From: Candidatus Omnitrophota bacterium
GTDB lineage: Bacteria; Omnitrophota; Gorgyraeia; DTHP01
Length of the DNA: 9,654 nt
Assembly: GCA_023818555.1 (NCBI GenBank)
Contig: JAMWCG010000028.1
Span: 1 to 9,654, forward strand
Direction: 5' to 3'
Shown here: positions 1 through 4,758 of the stretch, in pieces
Layout: each line of letters starts with the position of its first letter
Numbering within the stretch: position 1 is the first letter of the stretch
Translations under genes and position numbers: made by a program
Notes under the pieces: model-generated
Told to the model about the DNA's origin: nothing
The model's database searches: none
What the model saw: the letters and a program-made list of their open reading frames with translations, nothing else

Positions 1-476
1 CTTTTCCTTTCCTTTGCCAGTGCTATGGCTTTTCTTACTGCTTTGCGGGGGTCTTTAAAAGAAATAATCTGGGGAGAGATTTTCCAGGTTTCTATACCAA
101 TAAGGGGTTTATTTAATTTTAAAGCAAAGGCAATCTCGGAGAGTGTTCCGTAACCTTTGCCAAGAGCAATTAAGGCATCGCAGGATTTAACAATGATTAC
201 ATTTCTTGCTTCTCCCAAACCAGTGGATATAGGGATATCTATGTATTTATTTGCCGTGGAAGGATTATCGGTAGGAAGAATTCCAATGGTAAGTCCATTC
301 TTCTCCTTCGCCCCTTTTGCTACTGCCTCCATTATCCCACCTAAGCCTCCACAGATAAGAATACATCCCTGCAAGGCAATCTCTTTACCCACTTCTTCGG
401 CAATCTGGAAAAGTTTTCTTTCTGGACGGGAGGTTCCGATAACTCCCATAATTATTTTTCTTTCTGGATAGGGCAT
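1..476 (-). CDS. LOG/TIGR00725-like Rossmann-fold protein (3' end outside window)
   Basis: The visible 158 codons form a Rossmann-like domain of the LOG / DprA-like superfamily, in the style of the TIGR00725 subgroup. Near the start is GVIGTSRPERK, followed by CGGLGGIMEAVAKGAK, the phrase typical of that subgroup. Then come a segment containing IGILPTDNPS, the stretch TGLGEARNVIIV, and GKGYGTLSEIAFALKLNKPLIG, which corresponds to the PGGxGTxxE nucleotide-binding loop of LOG proteins (PGG is replaced by GKG). Some LOG proteins are cytokinin phosphoribohydrolases. For this subgroup the substrate is not established and no catalytic role is claimed here. Family members are about 160 residues, so the gene is probably nearly complete at the window edge. 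The ATG directly abuts the upstream TAG (TAGATG) and no Shine-Dalgarno is visible, so it is probably translated by coupling to the tRNA-binding gene. ATG codon 10 is an alternative start. Confidence 0.85.
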   Translation of the reverse strand, partial: MPYPERKIIMGVIGTSRPERKLFQIAEEVGKEIALQGCILICGGLGGIMEAVAKGAKEKNGLTIGILPTDNPSTANKYIDIPISTGLGEARNVIIVKSCDALIALGKGYGTLSEIAFALKLNKPLIGIETWKISPQIISFKDPRKAVRKAIALAKERK

Positions 477-797
477 CTATTGAATAATACTACCGAGAGA
501 GATATTTTTCTCAGGGACAATCAGGGAGAGGCTATCTTTGTCGGAAGCAGCCAATAACATCCCTTGACTTTCTACTCCCCGGATAACTGCAGGTTGAAGG
601 TTGTTGATAATTACAATATCTTTATGGAGAAGTTCTTCGGGAGAATAAAATTTTTTAATTCCTGCGACAAGCTGTTTAATTCCATTACCCGTATCCACTT
701 TGAGTACATACAATTTATCTGCCTGTGGATGCTCTTTTACCTCAATTATCCGGACAATTTTTAATTCCAATTTTTTAAAATCCTCTATACTGACCAT
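477..797 (-). CDS. Stand-alone tRNA-binding OB-fold protein (MetRS beta / CsaA-like)
   Basis: This 106-residue protein is a single tRNA-binding domain. It starts with FKKLELKIVRIIEVKEHPQADKL, continues with LYVLKVDTGNGIKQLVAGI, and has the family signature SQGMLLAA near residues 78-85. The same domain is the C-terminal extension of many methionyl-tRNA synthetases and exists alone as the 'MetRS beta subunit', Trbp111 or CsaA. It probably binds the outside corner of tRNA. Whether it partners MetRS cannot be told here because no synthetase catalytic domain is in the window. A good Shine-Dalgarno (GAGAGG, 5 bases before ATG) lies inside the end of the PilZ gene, whose TAG abuts this ATG. Confident in the fold, less so in the partner. 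Confidence 0.9.
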   Translation of the reverse strand: MVSIEDFKKLELKIVRIIEVKEHPQADKLYVLKVDTGNGIKQLVAGIKKFYSPEELLHKDIVIINNLQPAVIRGVESQGMLLAASDKDSLSLIVPEKNISLGSIIQ

Positions 798-1178
798 CTA
801 TTCCTCTCTTTCTGAGAACCCCAATTGTTCGTTAACGAATTGTATAATTTTTTCTCTATCCTGGGGGGAGATCTCCGTGAACATTATGGCAATGTAATAT
901 CGCTCTTTCCCTGTAGCATTTAGATTTTCTTGAATTCTGACCACTGCTCCTTCACAATCTATCTTTATATCTTTTCTCTCCTTCTTAGAAGGAAGAATAA
1001 GAGTTATTTTTAACTTTGTGGCTATAGGGATGGGTTCCTCCAGATAACAAAGCACACCCCCTGCTCCAATATTCATTGTTTCGGTATAAAAGTCAAAAGT
1101 TTCCCCAAACGCTTTTATGGGAAGTTTTTTTTCTACCCGAGGATATTTTCTTCTCTCTCTATACCTGCGCTCATCCAT
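798..1178 (-). CDS. PilZ domain protein with altered second motif
   Basis: A 126-residue single-domain PilZ protein. PilZ domains bind cyclic-di-GMP through an N-terminal RxxxR and a downstream [D/N]xSxxG. Here the first motif is intact (RRKYPR, R10 and R14). The second reads N36-I-G-A-G-G41, so the serine is replaced by glycine at 38. The beta-barrel strands follow (KLKITLILP, IDCEGAVVRIQE, YYIAIMFTEI) and a C-terminal helix ends the protein (REKIIQFVNEQLG). Ligand binding is likely but perhaps weakened. No output domain is attached, so it probably acts by contacting another protein. The ATG is only 13 bases from the 3' end of the tRNA-Arg gene. The leader AGAGAGATTAAAA carries a weak purine-rich ribosome site. 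Its stop codon abuts the start of the tRNA-binding gene. Confidence 0.87.
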   Translation of the reverse strand: MDERRYRERRKYPRVEKKLPIKAFGETFDFYTETMNIGAGGVLCYLEEPIPIATKLKITLILPSKKERKDIKIDCEGAVVRIQENLNATGKERYYIAIMFTEISPQDREKIIQFVNEQLGFSEREE

Positions 1179-1191
1179 TTTTAATCTCTCT

Positions 1192-1263
1192 TGGGCCTAG
1201 AGGGAATCGAACCCTCACATCAGGGTCCGGAGCCCTGCACTCTATCCATTAAGCTATAGGCCC
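1192..1263 (-). tRNA. tRNA-Arg, anticodon CCG
   Basis: The minus strand folds into a full cloverleaf of 72 bases including the discriminator. The acceptor GGGCCTA pairs with TAGGCCC. The D stem is GCTT/GAGT with a GG-containing loop (AATGGATA). The anticodon stem CAGGG/CCCTG encloses the loop CTCCGGA, giving anticodon CCG, which reads the arginine codon CGG. The variable region is four bases, and the T arm is GAGGG-TTCGATT-CCCTC. The discriminator is A at 1192 and CCA is not encoded. The gene starts 8 bases after the stop of the upstream zinc-binding ORF and ends 13 bases before the ATG of the PilZ gene, so it must be cut out of the same transcript unless an unseen internal promoter exists. 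Confidence 0.97.
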
Positions 1264-1271
1264 TATAAAAA

Positions 1272-1454
1272 TTAGGCCTTTTTAAGCTTTTTTTGTTCCT
1301 CTTGCCAACATTTCTTTTTACAGTAATACTTCCCATTGCGATAATACCAGGACCTGCGTTTTAAAACCTTGTTACAAAAAGCACAGTTCCTCGGTTTACC
1401 TTCTGGCTTTGTCTCCGTTTTTGTTGGTTCTGCGGTCTTTTTCTCCTCAGCCAT
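1272..1454 (-). CDS. Small zinc-ribbon-like protein, unknown function
   Basis: A 60-residue protein with a charged, low-complexity N-terminus (residues 1-22, rich in K, E, T and P). A compact metal-binding module follows, with cysteines C24-x2-C27 and C45-x3-C49, then a lysine-rich tail. The spacing CxxC-x17-CxxxC, with the aromatic-basic stretch RRSWYYRNGKYYC between, resembles TRASH-like or related treble-clef/zinc-ribbon knuckles. Zinc binding is inferred from the cysteine pattern, and nucleic acid or protein binding would fit the high basic charge. Its ATG lies 2 bases after the stop of the exported-protein gene. The Shine-Dalgarno GAGAGG overlaps the end of that gene, 5 bases before ATG, so the two are probably translationally coupled. 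It is directly followed by tRNA-Arg. Biological role unknown. Confidence 0.75.
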   Translation of the reverse strand: MAEEKKTAEPTKTETKPEGKPRNCAFCNKVLKRRSWYYRNGKYYCKKKCWQEEQKKLKKA

Positions 1455-1456
1455 TT

Positions 1457-2254
1457 TTACCTCTCTCGGGTTAGAATCTCTGATTTTTCCTTGACCAGTT
1501 TAACTAAGGTTAAAGCATCTTTTACTACTGCAGAATTCTGACGCACACTCTTTTCTTCCATTTCACCTTTTTTGTTTGTGTAAGTTATGCGAATATCCAA
1601 TTTTAAAGTGGTGCCTGTTTCGTCATCAATGGTATTTATTTCATATACTGCCCGATGGTCAGTAGTGCCAATAAGGTCCGCCCAGAGTTCATCCCAGAGG
1701 GGAAGAGTCAAAAATTTATGGGCAGTAAAAATTCCTTCTTTTATGTTTGAGGAGGTAATGATGAAATTCATATCTCTTAAAATTTCATTGAGATAATAAT
1801 TTACAATTTCTCTCCTGGCTTCAATATGTACCATCATCGGCAAAGCAGGAATAATCTGAGGAACTTTCTCCGCTTTTTCTATCTTTTTTATCTCCTTTTG
1901 AGGAATAAGTTTATGGGGTTTGGCGGGGAATAGGGTGGGAGAAACAACTAAACTGTAAATCTCTCTTTCGCGTAAGATAATATTGGGTTCGGTCTGTTTG
2001 ATATCGCAGGCTGAGACTTTCTCTTTGACCCGAATAACCTGGAGAGAAGCGATTTTTTTCCCTTCTTTAAGCAAATTTACCATCATCCCTTCACTCAGTC
2101 CATCTTTACTTCCCGCATCAATGACTAAAAAATTGTGTTCTTTGTTTAGAGAGAGAATCTTTACCCCCAGGATATTCTCTTCCTCTGCTGAAGAAATCTG
2201 CATAAAGATGATTATCGCAAATACCAGAAATAAGACCAGATTTCTCTTTGCCAT
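1457..2254 (-). CDS. Exported protein of unknown function
   Basis: The 265-residue product starts with a clear Sec signal peptide: MAKR, a hydrophobic core at residues 5-20 and a signal peptidase I site after S-S-A23. It is therefore probably periplasmic or surface-located; no lipobox cysteine is seen. Residues 27-90 look like a small beta domain (ILGVKILSLNKEHNFLVID, then AGSKDGLSEGMMVNLLKEG). This is the type of 'G-x-x-x-G-L-x-x-G-M' beta-barrel seen at the ends of FlgT-like and related envelope proteins. Residues 110-135 are a lysine- and proline-rich linker. Residues 140-265 form an alpha/beta domain (EARREIVNYYLNEILRDMNFIIT, LPLWDELWADLIG, then TTLKLDIRITYTNKKGE). Its 'unique helix then strand' pattern faintly recalls BamC-like helix-grip folds, which is only a suggestion. 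It is the first gene after a near-consensus promoter and has no Shine-Dalgarno. Confidence 0.8.
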   Translation of the reverse strand: MAKRNLVLFLVFAIIIFMQISSAEEENILGVKILSLNKEHNFLVIDAGSKDGLSEGMMVNLLKEGKKIASLQVIRVKEKVSACDIKQTEPNIILREREIYSLVVSPTLFPAKPHKLIPQKEIKKIEKAEKVPQIIPALPMMVHIEARREIVNYYLNEILRDMNFIITSSNIKEGIFTAHKFLTLPLWDELWADLIGTTDHRAVYEINTIDDETGTTLKLDIRITYTNKKGEMEEKSVRQNSAVVKDALTLVKLVKEKSEILTRER

Positions 2255-2263
2255 TTTATAAAG

Positions 2264-2292
2264 ATTATACTAAAAAGATAAGCCAATTTCAA
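2264..2292 (-). promoter_or_regulatory. Sigma70-type promoter, nearly leaderless
   Basis: On the minus strand TTGAAA (2287-2292) and a perfect TATAAT (2264-2269) are separated by 17 bases, matching the housekeeping sigma consensus at 11 of 12 positions. Transcription should begin near 2257, only about 3 bases before the ATG at 2254. The -35 box overlaps the stop codon region of the upstream PilZ gene. It would drive the run from the exported protein through tRNA-Arg to the LOG-like gene. Confidence 0.75.
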
Positions 2293-2648
2293 TAATAAAG
2301 CAAGAGCGGTTCTTTATTTATGAACCTTTTGATATTCAATCTGTTTAAGGATTCCATTTCTCCGAATTCCAATCCTGCGCGATAACGCTCCGCATAAGGA
2401 AGTTTCTGAATCCAAGCCAGCCTGGCGGGGGTTCTCAGAGGAGTGGAGCGGTGCCTTAGATTAAAAGTCAAAATCAACTCCGTATTTTTAGGAAGAAATC
2501 TCTCTAAGATTAATCCCATTCCTCCCTCACTGATGTCCCGCGTTAAAGTATGTTCTAATCTGGTTTCTCCTTTTGTCTGATAAGTAACCGAAGTATTGAA
2601 ATCTATGCGGGGGTATTTTCTTCGTTCTAATCGTGCCGATTCAAGCAT
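2289..2648 (-). CDS. PilZ domain protein (canonical motifs)
   Basis: A 119-residue single-domain PilZ protein, expected to bind cyclic-di-GMP. The first motif is RRKYPR (R10, R14). The second is D38-I-S40-E-G-G43, an intact DxSxxG. Later strands (TELILTFNLR, PARLAWIQKLP, RYRAGLEFGEM) complete the barrel, and a helix (RLNIKRFINKE) ends it. It is a paralogue of the PilZ protein at 798-1178, sharing the start ERRKYPR, but its second motif is canonical, so the two probably differ in affinity or output. The gene starts one base after the aroB stop codon. A GAGG ribosome site about 10 bases upstream lies inside aroB, so it is probably co-transcribed and coupled with aroB. No output domain is present and the target is unknown. 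Confidence 0.9.
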   Translation of the reverse strand: MLESARLERRKYPRIDFNTSVTYQTKGETRLEHTLTRDISEGGMGLILERFLPKNTELILTFNLRHRSTPLRTPARLAWIQKLPYAERYRAGLEFGEMESLNRLNIKRFINKEPLLLYY

Positions 2649-2649
2649 C

Positions 2650-3726
2650 TCATTCCATCCTCTTTTTAATTCCCCTTTTAATTAAATCCCAGGGAATATT
2701 TTCCCAGACACTTGCCTTGCCAATTTCTTCAATGAAGACCATGCGTGTTTTTTCCCCTTGAAATTTTTTATCATAGCCAATGGCTTTTATGATGTCCCGG
2801 AGCATGAGAGACTTTATTTTACACGGTAGTCCGATTTTGAGCAAAAGTCTTTCCAATCTCTTTAATACCTTAAGCGGGGTTATTCCCAGGTAAATCCCAA
2901 TTTCCACTGCAGAGAGCATCCCCAAGGAGATTGCTTCCCCATGACTATATTTCCGGGAATATCGGGAAGCTGTTTCAATACCGTGGCCAATGGTATGACC
3001 AAAATTTAAGACCATTCTTATTTTCTTTTTATCATATTCATCTTTTTCTACAAACTCTGCTTTTATCTTACTGCATTCCATGACAAGATATTCCCAATCA
3101 TAATCTTTGCATTCTTTTTCTTCTAAGTAGGTAAATAACTTTTTGTTTTTAATCGCACCGTATTTTACAACCTCAGCCAACCCATTTCTTATCTCACCCG
3201 GAGATAAGCTTTTTAGAGCGGAGATTTCAGAGTATACTAAACGGGGCTGATAGAAAGTTCCTAAGAGGTTTTTGCCACAGGGAAGGTTTAGTGCGGTTTT
3301 CCCTCCAATTGCCGAATCCACCTGAGCCAGAAGTGTGGTAGGAAGTTGAATATAGGGGATACCCCTTTTATAAACGGAGGCGAGAAAACCGGTAAGGTCA
3401 CCCACCACTCCTCCACCTAAAGCAATAAGAAATATTTTCTTGCCCCGGTCAAACTGAACAATTTTATCTAACAAATCTCTCCATACCGCTAATGATTTTG
3501 CCCGTTCAGAATCAGGGATGATTTCCATACGCGGAAATAAATTCTCGTGCTTTAATGCAGAAACGACTGCTTTCCCCAAAATTCTTTTCACTCTCTGGTT
3601 GGTGACAATTAAGGCATCTCTGCCCATATTTAACTTTTTAATTTCTTTGCCCAGATGAGCATAATTATCTTTGCTGATAATAATATCATAACTTCTTTTC
3701 CCCAGGTTAACCCTAACATTTTTCAT
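2650..3726 (-). CDS. aroB: 3-dehydroquinate synthase AroB
   Basis: This 358-residue enzyme is AroB. It is the second step of the shikimate pathway, converting DAHP to 3-dehydroquinate in the cytoplasm using NAD and a divalent metal. The family motifs are all present: the NAD-binding GGGVVGDLTGF at 104-114, LPTTLLAQVDSAIGGKT at 128-144, GLAEVVKYG at 182-190 (metal-ligand Glu185), NFGHTIGHGIE at 241-251, and SHGEAISLGM at 261-270 (metal-ligand histidines). The length is normal for the family, and no catalytic residue appears lost. A Shine-Dalgarno GAGG lies in the 11-base gap after the small basic protein gene. No other shikimate gene is nearby, so the neighbourhood looks like a mixed operon rather than a pathway operon. 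Confidence 0.98.
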   Translation of the reverse strand: MKNVRVNLGKRSYDIIISKDNYAHLGKEIKKLNMGRDALIVTNQRVKRILGKAVVSALKHENLFPRMEIIPDSERAKSLAVWRDLLDKIVQFDRGKKIFLIALGGGVVGDLTGFLASVYKRGIPYIQLPTTLLAQVDSAIGGKTALNLPCGKNLLGTFYQPRLVYSEISALKSLSPGEIRNGLAEVVKYGAIKNKKLFTYLEEKECKDYDWEYLVMECSKIKAEFVEKDEYDKKKIRMVLNFGHTIGHGIETASRYSRKYSHGEAISLGMLSAVEIGIYLGITPLKVLKRLERLLLKIGLPCKIKSLMLRDIIKAIGYDKKFQGEKTRMVFIEEIGKASVWENIPWDLIKRGIKKRME

Positions 3727-3737
3727 CTTTCCCTCGG

Positions 3738-3980
3738 CTATATTTTTGCTTCCTTAACTTCCTGAGCGGGAGGAGTTTCCGGGGCAGCCTTTGCCTTCTC
3801 CTCAGTTTTTTCTTTCTTTATTTTTATTCTAATCCTCTTTACCTTGGGCAGTTTGAAGAAAGATTTGAGAGTATTCAACTTATCCTGTTCCTTTAACAAT
3901 TTTATCCGCTCAATCCTTTTTAAGACATTGCGATGCTGAGCACCTACGCGAGAAAATTTTAGACTCGGGTGCTGACTCAT
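3738..3980 (-). CDS. Small basic protein (Chlamydiae/Verrucomicrobia family, TIGR04137-like)
   Basis: An 80-residue, very basic protein. Its first part, MSQHPSLKFSRVGAQHRNVLKR followed by IERIKLLKEQ and FKLPKVKRIRI, matches the small basic protein family conserved in Chlamydiae, Verrucomicrobia and related phyla. A ribosome-associated or nucleic-acid-binding role would fit the charge, but none is established to my knowledge. After residue 50 comes a run of K/R alternating with I (RIRIKIKKEK), then a tail rich in A, E, K and P (55-80). That tail looks disordered and seems longer than in typical members. A perfect AGGAGG sits 4 bases before the ATG, the strongest ribosome site in the window, which suggests high expression. 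It lies 23 bases after the SPOR gene and 11 before aroB. Confidence 0.85.
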   Translation of the reverse strand: MSQHPSLKFSRVGAQHRNVLKRIERIKLLKEQDKLNTLKSFFKLPKVKRIRIKIKKEKTEEKAKAAPETPPAQEVKEAKI

Positions 3981-3984
3981 AATG

Positions 3985-3990
3985 CCTCCT
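3985..3990 (-). promoter_or_regulatory. Strong Shine-Dalgarno of the small basic protein
   Basis: On the minus strand AGGAGG, within AAAGGAGG, stands 4 bases before the ATG at 3980. It is a full match to the anti-Shine-Dalgarno, while most genes here have weak or no sites. This confirms the start and suggests abundant product. Confidence 0.85.
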
Positions 3991-4003
3991 TTCTTAAAAG
4001 GTC

Positions 4004-4486
4004 TTAAGGAATAGTTCTTATGTAACTAGTTCGGTATTTTTTTATTAAATCGTATAATACTTCGCGGGCAATTTCCTGATTGCTGTATTTACCAACACAG
4101 ACCTGGTATATACTCTGGTTTTGGATAACAAACGGTTTATATCCATCTTGTATTAGTTCCCTTATGAGCTTTACAGCCATTTTTTTATCCCGATAGGAAG
4201 CAATCTGAATAGTGTAGGGTTTATATACCGCTTTACCTGAAGATGATTCTAAGGGCAAGGTTTTATGGTCGTTTAAAAATTTTAAATGCTTACCCCGCTC
4301 GACCCCCAGGCTAAAAATAATCACCCCGAGGAGCATAAAAACAATGAAAGAGAAAACCATGCCCTCATAACTTAATCTAATATTTACAAACCCATAGGGA
4401 AAAAGTTTTTTAAATGAGGGGTAATAATTTCTTCTTACCTTTTGACTTTCTTCAGAAAATAAATCAATCTGTATCTCTCTTCTCAT
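4004..4486 (-). CDS. Membrane-anchored SPOR domain protein
   Basis: A 160-residue protein with a cytoplasmic N-terminus (1-42), one transmembrane helix at about 43-61 (GMVFSFIVFMLLGVIIFSL) and an outside linker. A C-terminal SPOR domain spans about 88-158 (YTIQIASYRDKKMAVKLIRE, then GYKPFVIQ, then YQVCVGKYSNQEIAREV). SPOR domains bind denuded peptidoglycan glycan strands at division sites. This topology (short cytoplasmic part, one helix, terminal SPOR) is that of FtsN- or DedD-like envelope proteins, so a role in division or septal wall remodelling is plausible. Its first 23 bases overlap the end of the winged-helix gene in another frame, so translation is probably coupled. No strong Shine-Dalgarno is seen. 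Confidence 0.88.
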   Translation of the reverse strand: MRREIQIDLFSEESQKVRRNYYPSFKKLFPYGFVNIRLSYEGMVFSFIVFMLLGVIIFSLGVERGKHLKFLNDHKTLPLESSSGKAVYKPYTIQIASYRDKKMAVKLIRELIQDGYKPFVIQNQSIYQVCVGKYSNQEIAREVLYDLIKKYRTSYIRTIP

Positions 4487-4754
4487 CTTTAGCAGTAAGA
4501 TATTCTTCTATAAGTTTTAGAGTTTCCTCATCCTGGGTATAGGCATAACCTGTCGTCGTTGCTCCCCGATGAGCAATCAGTATACCGTCTTTGACCAATT
4601 CCTCAAGGAATTTTCTTGCCGTTGTGGATTTCAAATTTAACCAGGTAGATATCCCCCTTACACTATCCACTGCTTGTGGATTCTCTCGGAAGAAGAGAAT
4701 AATCTTCTTTTTAATCGGTGATTTTAAGGCTTTAGCAACACTATTCATTACCAT
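4464..4754 (-). CDS. Winged helix-turn-helix protein
   Basis: A 96-residue protein with a winged-helix fold. Helix 1 covers about 5-24 (AKALKSPIKKKIILFFRENP). A helix-turn-helix spans about 31-57, where VRGISTWLNLKSTTARKFLEELVKDG forms the positioning and recognition helices. A wing follows (ILIAHRGATTTGYAYT), then a C-terminal acidic helix (65-96). This is the general shape of small transcription regulators, or of wHTH domains used as adaptors. No ligand or metal-binding domain is visible, so the signal is unknown. Two possible starts exist, ATG at 4754 and ATG at 4748; AGGAG lies about 13 bases upstream of the first. It follows the HD-GYP gene by 4 bases and overlaps the SPOR gene by 23. 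Confidence 0.82.
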   Translation of the reverse strand: MVMNSVAKALKSPIKKKIILFFRENPQAVDSVRGISTWLNLKSTTARKFLEELVKDGILIAHRGATTTGYAYTQDEETLKLIEEYLTAKDEKRDTD

Positions 4755-4758
4755 AAAA

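Noticed and set aside
157..471. Open frame on the plus strand opposite the LOG-like gene
   Set aside because: The minus-strand frame has clear family motifs; the plus-strand frame has no recognisable domain or ribosome site and is a shadow.
1264..1290. Possible terminator before the tRNA (GGCC then a T-run)
   Set aside because: The GGCC stem is only about four base pairs and overlaps the end of the coding region; it does not form a stable hairpin.
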